The notes: generated by a model from the letters alone, not told the origin. 64,000 nucleotides of DNA from Phormidium tenue FACHB-886 (GCF_014764505.1 NZ_JACXWX010000008.1:124001-188000), one strand, 5' to 3'. Numbered from the stretch's first letter, positions 18,813 to 28,202 are shown. A program made the numbers and translations.

Positions 18813-18834
18813 GCTAACGAGCAATAGGCAATTG

Positions 18835-18876
18835 GGATATCCGCGGCTGCTCCTTTCCCTTCGAAAACGGATATCC
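18835..18876. repeat. Inverted repeat between the Roadblock and NB-ARC genes
   Basis: GGATATCCG (18835-18843) and CGGATATCC (18868-18876), perfect 9-bp arms with a 24-nt loop. Could be a weak terminator or a regulator site for the NB-ARC gene. Confidence 0.45.
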
Positions 18877-18976
18877 TGATTGCGGTAGTGTCGCTTGAAA
18901 ATGAAGTTAGACCTGTTCGCAGTCAGTAACTTGAGGTGAACAACGTGGGGTGAACAACTACAACTTGGAGCGAGTC

Positions 18977-20845
18977 ATGGCTGGAGAACGATCGCGTCCT
19001 TTACTGTATCTTCGTCGCTCTGTGCCGCGCCAGGTTGAAAACTATGAGACCGTTGCTCATCGGTTTGACTCGGCAAAGCAGCCTTTGACAACTTCGCCAT
19101 CACTACATCAGCTGCCCCCAGATTTGCGTCGATTTGTAGGGCAACAGGAAAAGCAGGAGAAAGCGATCGCCGCCTTGAAGCAGGCAACAATCTCTAGTCA
19201 GGTGGTGGTAATTAGCGGCAGAGCAGGCATTGGTAAATCAACCCTGGCAATTCATGTGGCGCATCAAATACAGCCACAGTATCCCGACGCACAGCTTTAC
19301 ATCAATTTGCGGGGACACGATGCCCAGCCGCTTCAGCCCGCACAGGCGCTGGCACACTTCCTGCGATCCTGGGGGGTGAGTGAAGCGGCAATGCCGGTTG
19401 ATCTGGAGGAACGATCGCAGCTATTCCAGCTTCACCTCAGCAGTCGGCGTACCGTGCTGCTGCTCGACAATGCCGCAGATGAGGCACAGGTGCAATCGCT
19501 GATTCCCGTTGGCGTAGCCTGTGCAGTGCTCATCACTAGCCGCAAGCGCCTAATTGAACTGCCAGAGCTGCTGCCCAATACCACGCTAATCGATTTGACC
19601 GAGCTGTCGGAGAGCGACGCGCTGGCGCTGCTGCAGGAGGCTGAGTTCGAAGAGGTGCAGTCCGAACCAGACGTGAGCATGAGCGCTGTCAATCTCTGTA
19701 ATCGGCTGCCGCTTGCCGTTTGTACGTTGAGCTGTCTGCTACGTCAGGGGCAGCTTGGGCTGAAAGCTGCTGTAGAACAGTTGGGACAGGAGCGGCGGCG
19801 ATCGAAGCAGTTTCATCTCAGCCATTCTGACATCCGCGGCTGCTTTGTCCTGAGCTACAAGCAGTTAACTCCTACCGCAGCCCATCTGCTGCGGCTGCTG
19901 GCGCTGCTTACTGAAAGCACATTTTCGCTGGCGCTAGCAGCAGTTTTGCTGAAATCCAGCCCGGAAACTGCCGGAGTAGCCATCCAAGAACTCATGCGGT
20001 TTTGCTTCCTGAAGGCTGAGGCAGGCGATCGCTACTGTTTCACTCATGATCTGATTCGGCTGCTGGCACGGGGGCAGTTAGCCGTTGAAGAATCGACAGA
20101 GGCACGGCAGACAGCCCGCCAGCAGATTTGTCAGTGGTTACTGGGTAAAGCCAAGCAAATAGACTTGGGGCTAGACGCAGACATCGCAGCGCGAACGGCA
20201 CTTGTGCTGTCGCGCCACAGCCGGCTGCCGCTGCCCGCCCAGACGCAAAAAGTCACCGCAAGCGCATTGCACTGGTTTGAAACAGAGCGGCTAAATTTGC
20301 TGACAGCAGTAGAGTGGGCGCATCAGGCTGAAGCGTGGGAGATGCTCATTCAGTTTGCAGAAGTACTGATGGCGTTCTTTGAGCTGCGTCAGTATTGGGC
20401 AGATTGGGAACGAGTCGATCGGCTGGCATTGGAAGCTGCCCGCAAGCTAAATGATCCTCTGCAAACGGCTAGCTTGCTCAACAATCGCGGCAATGCCTAT
20501 GCGCTGCAGCAGGAGCGGCAGAAAGCAAGAGACTGCTATGAGCAAAGTCTTGCGCTGCTTGTCAATTCGCCGACGGAAGCTACCGCTGAACAACGCCTGT
20601 TTCATTCGCAAACGCTCGTTAACTTAGGCATCCTCTTTGCCCAGGAAGGACATCTCGAAAAAACCGTTAGCCTCTGGAGTGCTGCCCTGACTGCAGTGTC
20701 TCCAGAGGAGCAGCGCCAGCTCAAAAAATGGCTACAGTCTGTCGATCGTCCTCTGTTGCAGCAGGCATTGAGCTACGACCGCGACACCACACCACGCAGC
20801 CGCTGGCAGCGATTGGTGAGGCGCTTCGGCGGTGGATCATCGTGA
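18977..20845 (+). CDS. NB-ARC (STAND) ATPase with C-terminal TPR-like region
   Basis: A signal-transduction ATPase of 622 residues. The ATG at 18977 has GGAG 7 bp upstream; a GTG at 18950 is an alternative. After an unconserved N-terminal 50 residues comes the NB-ARC module: LPPDLRRFVGQ entry motif, Walker A SGRAGIGKSTLA (about 80-91), kinase-2 RTVLLLDNAADE, RNBS-B VLITSR, the GLPL-like NRLPLAV and an MHD-like CFTHDLI. The rest is helical with a TPR-like stretch (LLNNRGNAYALQQERQKARDC). There is no recognisable effector domain such as TIR, nuclease or DNA-binding domain, so the output is unknown and probably a partner. Confidence 0.88.
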   Translation: MAGERSRPLLYLRRSVPRQVENYETVAHRFDSAKQPLTTSPSLHQLPPDLRRFVGQQEKQEKAIAALKQATISSQVVVISGRAGIGKSTLAIHVAHQIQPQYPDAQLYINLRGHDAQPLQPAQALAHFLRSWGVSEAAMPVDLEERSQLFQLHLSSRRTVLLLDNAADEAQVQSLIPVGVACAVLITSRKRLIELPELLPNTTLIDLTELSESDALALLQEAEFEEVQSEPDVSMSAVNLCNRLPLAVCTLSCLLRQGQLGLKAAVEQLGQERRRSKQFHLSHSDIRGCFVLSYKQLTPTAAHLLRLLALLTESTFSLALAAVLLKSSPETAGVAIQELMRFCFLKAEAGDRYCFTHDLIRLLARGQLAVEESTEARQTARQQICQWLLGKAKQIDLGLDADIAARTALVLSRHSRLPLPAQTQKVTASALHWFETERLNLLTAVEWAHQAEAWEMLIQFAEVLMAFFELRQYWADWERVDRLALEAARKLNDPLQTASLLNNRGNAYALQQERQKARDCYEQSLALLVNSPTEATAEQRLFHSQTLVNLGILFAQEGHLEKTVSLWSAALTAVSPEEQRQLKKWLQSVDRPLLQQALSYDRDTTPRSRWQRLVRRFGGGSS

Positions 20846-20957
20846 GGCGATCAGATTCAGCGTTTCTCCACACAGTTTCGCTGGCTCAATCGCGCTAAAC
20901 TGCAAAGAACTGCTCTTTGTTCAGTTGACCCCACAATAGAAAGGCTCACGAGCGATT

Positions 20958-21662
20958 GTGAAAAAAGTTTTAGTGATTGTGCATCAGGAAACCGCTGACC
21001 CTGGTTTGCTGGGTCATCTGCTGCAAGAACAAGGATACACGCTAGATATTCGCTGTCCAGCGATCGGCACTCCCCTGCCCGCCACTCTGGATGGTCATGC
21101 AGGCGTTGTCATTTTTGGGGGGCCGATGAGCGCCAATGACGATGATACCCTGCCCTTCATTCGCACCGAGCTGGATTGGATTCCGATCGCCTTGAACTCT
21201 GGTAAGCCCTACCTGGGGGTGTGCTTGGGAGCACAGCTTTTGGCAAGAGTGCTGGGGGCAACGGTTGCACCGCATCCGCAAGCGCTGCGCGAGATTGGCT
21301 ATGTGCCGATTCAGCCCGTGTTGCTGCCTGCCAATCCGCTAGAAGGGCTAAATCACGTTTATCACTGGCACAAGGAAGGGTTTGAGCTGCCGCATGGTGC
21401 CACGCTGTTAGCAACGGGTCAGGTCTTTCCCAATCAAGCCTTTGTCTATGGGGATACAGTGTATGGCGTGCAGTTTCACCCAGAAATTACCCGCTTGATG
21501 ATCGATCGGTGGGTGGGCAAGAAGCCAGAGCAGCTTTTGCTGCCAGGCGCACAGCCTTATGAAGCGCATATGGCAGGATATGATCGCTATGCCGCTTCAG
21601 TAGAGCGCTGGTTACGGCACTTTTTGCACGACTGGCTCAGCGCTGAGAAGCTGGCGGCATGA
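20958..21662 (+). CDS. Class I glutamine amidotransferase
   Basis: Hydrolyses glutamine to release ammonia, or is a relative of such enzymes. The 234-residue protein starts with GTG at 20958. The triad is present: nucleophile Cys in YLGVCLGAQLLA, and His-Glu in GVQFHPEITRLM. It is a stand-alone domain of the GMP-synthase-like type with no synthase partner gene nearby. The acceptor is therefore unknown; related proteins act on glutamyl amides or peptides. It converges on nrtP. Confidence 0.88.
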   Translation: MKKVLVIVHQETADPGLLGHLLQEQGYTLDIRCPAIGTPLPATLDGHAGVVIFGGPMSANDDDTLPFIRTELDWIPIALNSGKPYLGVCLGAQLLARVLGATVAPHPQALREIGYVPIQPVLLPANPLEGLNHVYHWHKEGFELPHGATLLATGQVFPNQAFVYGDTVYGVQFHPEITRLMIDRWVGKKPEQLLLPGAQPYEAHMAGYDRYAASVERWLRHFLHDWLSAEKLAA

Positions 21663-21719
21663 AATGGAGGCAGAGCCTTCAGAACTGCATTGCTGACTAG
21701 GAGCCAGCAACGAGAGAGC

Positions 21720-21739
21720 GAAGAGAAAAATCTCTCTTC
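21720..21739. terminator. Weak hairpin between converging genes
   Basis: GAAGAGA and TCTCTTC (7 bp) with an A-rich loop, between the amidotransferase stop and the nrtP stop. Confidence 0.4.
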
Positions 21740-21777
21740 AGAAAGCGATATTAAAGATGGAGTCGTACCGCTTGTTT

Positions 21778-23283
21778 CTACTGATCGTCTGAGATCGTAC
21801 TAGAGACAAGCTCTGGCTGAGTGACTTCAATAGGGTCTTCTTCGTGGGAACCTGTGGGTTCTTTCAGGAAGAAGGCATTGAGGAAGGCAACTATCAGCGC
21901 CACCACGCCCAAAATTTGGAAGAAGGTTCGATCGCTGACGGCACCCTGAGGCAACAGGCTGTAGATCGTCAGATAGGCCACTGCCCCCACGTTGCCATAT
22001 GCCCCTACATTGCCAGCGATCTGCCCGGTGACTCGCTTCTTAATTAAAGGCACGATCGCAAAAGTTGCGCCCTCTGCTGCCATTACAAAGAAGGAAGCCA
22101 CCATCGTTGCAATGACCACAACCAGCAGTGGAATCCCCTCTCCTAAACTGGCAAACACCAGATAGCCAATGCCTGTCCCAGCTAGCGTTGCCACCAGCGT
22201 CCATTTGCGGCTGCCTACCTTGTCAGAAATCCAGCCACCACCCGGACGTGCCGGGATATTCATAAAAGCATAAGTTCCAGCCACCGCTCCAGCCACCGCT
22301 GCCGCCAAGCCATAGCCCCGCTCGAAGAAAGAAGGCAGCATAGACACCACGGCTAGCTCTGATCCAAAGCAAGCAACATACGCCAGCTCTAGATTTGCCA
22401 CCTGGGAAAACCGATAGCGATCCTGCGCCTCATATCGTTTTTTACCCGTCATTAGGGGTTTGTTGGCTTTGTAGGCGTTGGCAAACTGGAACAGATACAG
22501 ACCGACCAGCAGCACACTAATCACCAACAAAGTTGAGTTGTCGATAAACCTTGCCTGGGCTAACCGCCATGCAATCAAACCCAGCGCAGCCACCAGCGGA
22601 ATGCTCATGATCGATAAAAACCAGAAATCTCGCCGGGTGGTGACCTCCATGCCAGCACTGCTAGCAGGCCGCTGATACACTTTGCCGGGAGGTGTATCGC
22701 TGACGCTGAAGAAGTAAATGATGCCATAGACTGCCGTCACAAGCCCGGTGAGCGCGATCGCGAACCGCCAGTTTAGCTGCCCCCCTGCTAGAAATGCTGT
22801 CGCAGCGGCGAGGGTCGGCAGGGTAAAGGCTGCGCCCGATGAGCCAAAGTTTCCCCAGCCCCCATAAATTCCTTCCGCCAAACCAATTTCTTTAGGTGGG
22901 AACCACTCTGCCACCATGCGAATACCGACCACAAATCCGCACCCCACAATACTGAGTGCCAAGCGGCTGTAAACCAATTGAGTAAAGTTTTGCGATAGCG
23001 CAAAGGCAAGGCAGGGAACCGCTGCATAGATTAGCAAACAGGAATAAGTGATTCGTGGACCAAACCGATCCAACACCATCCCCACAATAATTCGTGCTGG
23101 AACCGTCAATGCTACGTTGCAAATTGCTAGGGTTCGCATTTGTGCTTCTGATAGCCCCAGTTCAGCTTTCACGGCTGTGGCAAAGGGAGCAAAATTAAAC
23201 CAAATTACAAACGTAAGAAAAAAGGCAAACCAGGTCAAATGCAAGATGCGGTATCGCCCGGTAAATGTCCATATTCCAGTCAC
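21778..23283 (-). CDS. nrtP: Nitrate/nitrite permease of the MFS (NrtP/NarK family)
   Basis: Twelve-segment major-facilitator protein of 501 residues that takes up nitrate and nitrite. Nitrate signatures are present in both halves: GIYGGWGNFGSSG near residue 140 and GQIAGNVGAYGNVGA near 420. The paired arginines expected to bind the anion lie in VVGIRMVAEWFP and NIPARPGGGW. It starts with GTG at 23283 behind GGAGG. In many cyanobacteria nrtP adjoins nirA or narB; here it is isolated. A search by eye of the upstream 300 bp found no perfect GTA-N8-TAC NtcA site. Confidence 0.93.
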   Translation of the reverse strand: MTGIWTFTGRYRILHLTWFAFFLTFVIWFNFAPFATAVKAELGLSEAQMRTLAICNVALTVPARIIVGMVLDRFGPRITYSCLLIYAAVPCLAFALSQNFTQLVYSRLALSIVGCGFVVGIRMVAEWFPPKEIGLAEGIYGGWGNFGSSGAAFTLPTLAAATAFLAGGQLNWRFAIALTGLVTAVYGIIYFFSVSDTPPGKVYQRPASSAGMEVTTRRDFWFLSIMSIPLVAALGLIAWRLAQARFIDNSTLLVISVLLVGLYLFQFANAYKANKPLMTGKKRYEAQDRYRFSQVANLELAYVACFGSELAVVSMLPSFFERGYGLAAAVAGAVAGTYAFMNIPARPGGGWISDKVGSRKWTLVATLAGTGIGYLVFASLGEGIPLLVVVIATMVASFFVMAAEGATFAIVPLIKKRVTGQIAGNVGAYGNVGAVAYLTIYSLLPQGAVSDRTFFQILGVVALIVAFLNAFFLKEPTGSHEEDPIEVTQPELVSSTISDDQ

Positions 23284-23769
23284 GGATTTTAGTCCTCCGA
23301 ATTCAACGATACACAGCTAGGCAAAACTTTGCGTGCAGCTTTCAAAGGCTAAAACACCCTTCAAAACTCACATATAGAACTAGTCAGATACGGCGCAACG
23401 CGATCGCGCGGCTATCCAAACCTGTTTGAAAAAACCTCAGCCTAAGATACCTCCTCAACGCTCTAACCAAAATCTCAGCGGTTGTGGAGCCGTACCCAAC
23501 CCTTAGCAGCAGAACCGAGTTAAATCAACAGAACTCATTCAAAACTGTGAGCACTTCTTTCGTCCAAGATTACTGGCAGCACTTTTGCTAGTTTGTTTTG
23601 TGTGCTACAGAACAAATTATTCTGCTAAGAGATTGCATAGCGCTGATGCAATTCATGAATGACAAAATCAGCCTTAGCTAAATTCAAGCAAGACGATCGC
23701 ATCACTAAACCTGGAATGCTGGCGATCGCTTTGCGACAAGCTCAATTTCTTACACTAGGGCAAACATTT

Positions 23770-23803
23770 TTATGCAAAAGCCGGGCTACGCAGCTTTTAC
23801 ATA
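23770..23803. repeat. Imperfect palindromic element with a GCTACGCAGC loop
   Basis: TATGCAAAAG and CTTTTACATA pair at nine of ten positions around a loop containing GGCTACGCAG. The same core (GCTACGCAGC) appears in the nested palindrome at 42948-43012. Confidence 0.45.
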
Positions 23804-23839
23804 AAATATTCTCAATCTAGTCACGTAGCAACATGAATT

Positions 23840-23891
23840 AGGAAACGGGAGTGATCGATCGCTGATTAGCGATCGATCACTCCCGTTTCCT
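23840..23891 (-). terminator. Long perfect hairpin after crtO
   Basis: A 24-bp perfect stem with a 4-nt loop (arms 23840-23863 and 23868-23891), 40 bp beyond the crtO stop. There is no long T-tract. Confidence 0.75.
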
Positions 23892-23931
23892 ATGAAATAG
23901 TTTGAGATCCCTACCTATACTTAGCCTTTAC

Positions 23932-25647
23932 CTAGCCTTCAGACTGCAAGATAGATTTTGCAGCCGATGCAACCGTTTCCTTCACATCCGTCAGAGTTTG
24001 TCGAATAGGGCGCTCGTGTTGCAGAAACACACGCGCACAATTGCGCCCTGGCAGACCAGAAATAGAGCCACCTGGATGAGTACCTGCGCCCGTGAGATAT
24101 AGCCCCTTAATTGGAGTTTGGTAGTTGGCTAGCTCTGGTAGCGGACGGAAGCACATCATCTGATCGAGCGTCATATCCAAGTGGTAGTAGTTACCTTTCA
24201 AGACACCAATGCGCTCTTCCAATTCAGGTGGGCTTTCGATATGGCGAGCAATTATAGCCGACTTGAGATTAGGCGCGTAGTCTGCAAACTTATCGAGGAC
24301 GCGATCGGCAACCTGATTTTTGAGTTCTTCTGTCCAGCCCGTTCCTTTCAAACCCGTGCCTTCCGCTCCAGCAATCTGGTAGGGCGCGAAAAACTCAATC
24401 CACAGCGTGTGCTTTCCTTCGGGAGCCATCGAAGGGTCGAGGATAGTGGGCACAGCCGCATACATCGACGGATTATCCAGCGGAATTCTGCCAATCTCCG
24501 GGTCAGTGTGAGCCAGTTCGACCTGAGCCATAGAATCTGCAATCAACACAGAACCCCGGAGATGTTCATCCTGGTGGTTATGATTCACAAAACGAGGCGG
24601 CTCTGATAGCGCACAATCAATCTTGAGAATCGCTTCATTATGGTTCATAATCCGCCGACCAACCCGTTCCCGCAATTGGGGATCAGCCGCATCGACATCT
24701 GCCGGATCGACTAGATGGAGGAACGATCGCTGCGCGTCTAAACTGGAAATCACCCCTCGGCTTGCCCGATATTCCTGCCCGTTCTGCAGCCGGACACCAA
24801 CCGCGCGTCCTTCATCCACTAGCACCTGCTGCACTGGCTGCGAGGTTCGGATATCGCCGCCCAGGCTTTTGACACAGCGAACTAAAGCCTCTGACAAAGC
24901 ACCTGTTCCACCCTTTGGACGAGCAATACCAGGTTCGTGGCGCATCGTCATCATAATCGAACCAACTGCCGCCGTTTTTTGGGAAGGCGGGGTACTCAGT
25001 TCTGCGGCTAACCGGGCCAGCGGCGCTTTCAGAAATTCTGAATCAAAATATTCATTGATTACATCTGCCGGACTGGACAGCATAGTTCGCAGCAGATCCA
25101 GCGTCTGGTTAGTTGCACCCACCAACGAGAACAGGTCTGTGATTTTGCCAACGTCGAAGTTGCCCGCCATATCGACCAAAGATTTGGGAGGCGCATTAAA
25201 GATCGGCGTGATCGCGCGAACAACGCGCTGCCAGAAGTCAACAAACTCGGCATACTTCTGAGCATCTCGTGGGTTGTAGCGGGCGATCTCAGCGCAGGTT
25301 TTCTCCAGTGAGCGATGCGCTAAAAAGTATTGACCGTTGGGATGCGGACAAAAGACAACAGGGTCGCAGAAGAGATATTCCAACCCATACTTTGCTAATT
25401 CAAGCTCTTCAACGACAGGCCCCAGATGAATAAATACATGATCGATCGCGCAAGGATTGAACCTGAAGCCCGGTGCTTCGTCGGGCATCAGTTCTTCTGT
25501 CGTGGCCGCTCCTCCGGGAATGTCCCGTTTTTCCAGGAGCAGAACGCGATATCCTGCTTTTAGCAAATAAGCAGCACAGACTAGCGCATTATGACCCGCG
25601 CCAATCATAATTACGTCGTAATGGTCTTTTGAATTTATTTCAGCCAT
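23932..25647 (-). CDS. crtO: Beta-carotene ketolase, CrtO type
   Basis: FAD-dependent enzyme that adds a 4-keto group to beta-carotene, giving echinenone. The ATG at 25647 (571 residues) is preferred to the in-frame TTG at 25668. The dinucleotide-binding motif YDVIMIGAGHNALVCAAYL begins near residue 10, followed by LLLEKRDIPGGAATTEE. The C terminus has the carotenoid-oxidoreductase signature GLYLTGAGTHPGGSISGLPG. This layout is that of CrtO and not the shorter membrane ketolase CrtW. No other carotenoid gene is adjacent. A general phytoene-desaturase-like oxidoreductase is the alternative. Confidence 0.88.
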   Translation of the reverse strand: MAEINSKDHYDVIMIGAGHNALVCAAYLLKAGYRVLLLEKRDIPGGAATTEELMPDEAPGFRFNPCAIDHVFIHLGPVVEELELAKYGLEYLFCDPVVFCPHPNGQYFLAHRSLEKTCAEIARYNPRDAQKYAEFVDFWQRVVRAITPIFNAPPKSLVDMAGNFDVGKITDLFSLVGATNQTLDLLRTMLSSPADVINEYFDSEFLKAPLARLAAELSTPPSQKTAAVGSIMMTMRHEPGIARPKGGTGALSEALVRCVKSLGGDIRTSQPVQQVLVDEGRAVGVRLQNGQEYRASRGVISSLDAQRSFLHLVDPADVDAADPQLRERVGRRIMNHNEAILKIDCALSEPPRFVNHNHQDEHLRGSVLIADSMAQVELAHTDPEIGRIPLDNPSMYAAVPTILDPSMAPEGKHTLWIEFFAPYQIAGAEGTGLKGTGWTEELKNQVADRVLDKFADYAPNLKSAIIARHIESPPELEERIGVLKGNYYHLDMTLDQMMCFRPLPELANYQTPIKGLYLTGAGTHPGGSISGLPGRNCARVFLQHERPIRQTLTDVKETVASAAKSILQSEG

Positions 25648-26040
25648 AAAACTACTGCGGTCGCCCAATCTTTCAATAAAAGCTTTGAGTCTGTTTCGCC
25701 TTAGAACTACCCTTTGGGCTTTAGTTCTGTGAGGCTATTTATTTGTGTTTCAGCGTAAACCGAGGCGATCGCGAATGCGACAAACACAATTCGGCGATCA
25801 GTTCGCGGCTGTAGGTAGCCCTGATTCGCTGCGGAGCTTTTAAAGAGTTAACCGTTATTAATGCAACTTAACTTTTAAGATGATCACGGATCAGTCTGAA
25901 ATTGTGAATCTGCTGCTAGACAGACCACCCCCAACAGATTCACTCAGGAAAGTATTCTGCAATACACTAAACATATTGCAGGTAACCCTGCACCCGAGCT
26001 AAAAAATTCAGGGGCGTAGCACAGCAGAGCAGGCTGCCTA
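25648..26040. other. Intergenic region upstream of crtO
   Basis: 393 bp, A/T-rich, expected to hold the crtO promoter and the end of the upstream MBL transcript. No gene, strong hairpin or known motif was seen. Confidence 0.55.
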
Positions 26041-26883
26041 TTAATGTTGAGCTTTGCTGGCTTCCGCTGTAAAAGTTTTGAACTCGATCGCATCATGGCT
26101 ACAGAAAAGACGTACATCCTGACTGCGATCGCGCGATAGCGCAAAGAGGCGATCTTGATTCAGCAACCGCGCCTTGCGGTCTACTTCCATCATGCGTTGA
26201 TAGGCCCACAGACCGGGCGTACAGTGTCGGTTGGCTGCATCCATCTCATGCCGATAAAAATAGGCATCCCCCGCGTGCAGGAGCCATCCCTCCGGAGTGT
26301 TGATCGCCACACCCGCATGACCCTGCGTGTGACCCGCCAACGGAATCAGCAGAATCTCCGGCGGCAGCCCCTCCAGATCACGAACTGCCTCAAACCCAAA
26401 CCAAGGTTCTCCCCCCGGCTCATAGTATTTCCAATGCTTGACTTCATCCCACTGTTTTGGGCAGTAGCGTCTTTTGTCGATGAAGCCATGTCGATTTTGG
26501 ACGGCATCACTTTCAGCTTGCATCACATGAACCATCGCTTCCGGGAAATCTTCTAGTCCGCCCGCATGGTCAAAATCCAGGTGGGTCAGCACAATATGAC
26601 GTACATCTCGGGCAGAAAATCCAAGCTGCTCAACTTGCTCAAGCGCTGTATATTTTCGGTCAAACTGGATGTTATTGAAATGAATAAAGAAGGGGCTGAG
26701 CCGCGAGTAAGGCGACTTGACATCCCGCTGCCCAAAGCCAGTATCAACTAGAACCAAACCCCGATCGGTTTCGATTAGCAGACAGTGGCAGACAAGACTA
26801 GCTGTTAACTTCTGACTAAAACCGTCAAAGAGCGCCCCACCGAGCGGGCACATGCAGCCGCAATTGAGATGATGAATGTGCAT
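26041..26883 (-). CDS. MBL-fold metallo-hydrolase, N-acyl-homoserine-lactonase-like
   Basis: Zinc hydrolase of 280 residues with the complete metallo-beta-lactamase metal site: HLDFDH in VLTHLDFDHAGGL, the third histidine in LAGHTQGHAG, and Asp in LLHAGDAYF. The overall plan (LIETDRGLVLVDTGFGQRD, then SRLSPFF) resembles AiiA/AttM-type lactonases, which open homoserine lactones, but the family is broad and the substrate is unproven. GAGG lies 5 bp before the ATG. It is divergent from an AraC-type regulator with half sites in the shared 270-bp spacer, suggesting local control. Confidence 0.88.
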   Translation of the reverse strand: MHIHHLNCGCMCPLGGALFDGFSQKLTASLVCHCLLIETDRGLVLVDTGFGQRDVKSPYSRLSPFFIHFNNIQFDRKYTALEQVEQLGFSARDVRHIVLTHLDFDHAGGLEDFPEAMVHVMQAESDAVQNRHGFIDKRRYCPKQWDEVKHWKYYEPGGEPWFGFEAVRDLEGLPPEILLIPLAGHTQGHAGVAINTPEGWLLHAGDAYFYRHEMDAANRHCTPGLWAYQRMMEVDRKARLLNQDRLFALSRDRSQDVRLFCSHDAIEFKTFTAEASKAQH

Positions 26884-27087
26884 GAATACCTCGCAGCGTA
26901 TGCGCTTCTGACTCTTACAGAGTAGGGAAATAGCCTTGTGCTTGCGTCTTTCCAGCGAAAGATCGCGGTTGTGTATTAGGGGTTACTTCTCCAAACTGTA
27001 CCCATCCCTCTAATCAGCAGCACGATTGATAGCGCCATGCAACCAGGGTTTGACCGGCAATTTGAAAGATATTTGGTAGATTAATCC

Positions 27088-27120
27088 TGAAATTGACCGA
27101 CTCCACCCTAGAATTGACCA
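27088..27120. promoter_or_regulatory. Candidate AraC-type operator: two AATTGACC half sites 21 bp apart
   Basis: AATTGACC occurs at 27091-27098 and 27112-27119 in the same orientation, exactly 21 bp apart (two helical turns), ending 34 bp before the AraC-type gene. AraC proteins typically bind such direct repeats. Confidence 0.55.
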
Positions 27121-27153
27121 GGCTTGTAGAATTTTCGGTGTTCTGTCGGTGTT

Positions 27154-28185
27154 ATGAAAGAGGCAACGTTCTCGGTCGCCCTGATTCGCAACTCAATTCA
27201 GTATGCAGTGGCTCAGGGTCTTGATGCCAACCAGCTCTGTCAGGCGATCAAGCTTGATCCAAGTCTGTTAAACCAACCCGACAGCCGAGTGAGTGGGGAA
27301 GTTAATCGAGCATTGTGGCGTGAACTCACTGTCCAGACTGGAGACCAGCATATTGGGCTACATATTGGCGAAGCGTTTAATTTGGCAGCGCTCGGAATTG
27401 TGGGCTATGTGTTGTTCAACTGTCAAACCTTCGGGCAAGTTCTCGACAAACTCTCTCGCTACATGTCCCTCTTTAGCCAAGGCATCTCGATGCAGGTAAC
27501 ATCTTCGCAGGGACAGGTGCTGTGTGATTGGCAGGTAGTTAACGATGTTAGAAACTATCTGCTCGAAGAACCTCGACAGCCACTGGAAGTTTCCATGTCG
27601 GCCCTGCTGACGGCTACACAAGCGCTCACAGGTCTACCGCTCCGCCCCTTAGCAGTCTGGTTTCAACACGATCGCCCTGCCGACATTTCCGAGCATCAGC
27701 GCATTTTTGGAAGGTCGGTGGAGTTTGCTCAACCTGCAAATCGTGTGGTTTTGGAGGCAGATTGTCTCAATCGGCAGGTGGTTTCTGCCAATACTTCACT
27801 GCTGTCTGCCTTTGAACAGCATGCAGAAGCCATGTTGACTAGCTTGAATCAAACACAGCCTTTCACTCATCAAGTCGTTCGCGAGATGGTTCACTCGCTA
27901 GCAGGAGAAATCCCTACAGTCGAAACGATCGCCCAACGCCTTACGACTAGCGTTCGCAATCTGCAGCGATCGCTGCAAGCCGAGGGAACTTCCTATCAGC
28001 AACTCCTGGATGAAACGCGCAAAGAGCTAGCGTTGCGGCATCTCAAAAAGCCAGAAACTTCTATTCATGATGTAGCGTTTCTGTTGGGTTTTTCTGAACC
28101 CAGCACCTTTCACCGTGCCTTCAAACGCTGGACAGGTCAAACTCCGCGAGAGTATCGCTTGATTTCAATTCAACCCCAAAAATGA
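27154..28185 (+). CDS. AraC-family transcriptional regulator with arabinose-bd-type N-terminal domain
   Basis: DNA-binding regulator of 343 residues. Residues 1-200 form the ligand-sensing domain of the type found in OruR/ArgR-like AraC proteins (LDPSLLNQPDSRVSG, GLHIGEAFN, ALGIVGYVLFNC). The last 100 hold two helix-turn-helix motifs: TVETIAQRLTTSVRNLQRSL and SIHDVAFLLGFSEPSTFHRAF, ending GQTPREYR. It is divergent from the MBL hydrolase gene and converges closely (17 bp) on the gene after it. The 21-bp-spaced half sites in its own leader suggest autoregulation and control of the hydrolase. No clear ribosome site precedes the ATG. Confidence 0.92.
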   Translation: MKEATFSVALIRNSIQYAVAQGLDANQLCQAIKLDPSLLNQPDSRVSGEVNRALWRELTVQTGDQHIGLHIGEAFNLAALGIVGYVLFNCQTFGQVLDKLSRYMSLFSQGISMQVTSSQGQVLCDWQVVNDVRNYLLEEPRQPLEVSMSALLTATQALTGLPLRPLAVWFQHDRPADISEHQRIFGRSVEFAQPANRVVLEADCLNRQVVSANTSLLSAFEQHAEAMLTSLNQTQPFTHQVVREMVHSLAGEIPTVETIAQRLTTSVRNLQRSLQAEGTSYQQLLDETRKELALRHLKKPETSIHDVAFLLGFSEPSTFHRAFKRWTGQTPREYRLISIQPQK

Positions 28186-28202
28186 GTAGCTCACAAAGAT
28201 AC

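Larger units (their letters stand above)
23284..23931. other. Intergenic region upstream of nrtP, 648 bp
   Basis: Contains the nrtP promoter region, an imperfect hairpin at 23770-23803 and the crtO terminator at 23840-23891. No gene was recognised. Confidence 0.6.

Noticed and set aside
15842-20845. Defence island reading of the NB-ARC gene region
   Set aside because: No nuclease, TIR, protease or other effector, and no phage or mobile genes nearby; a signalling role fits better.
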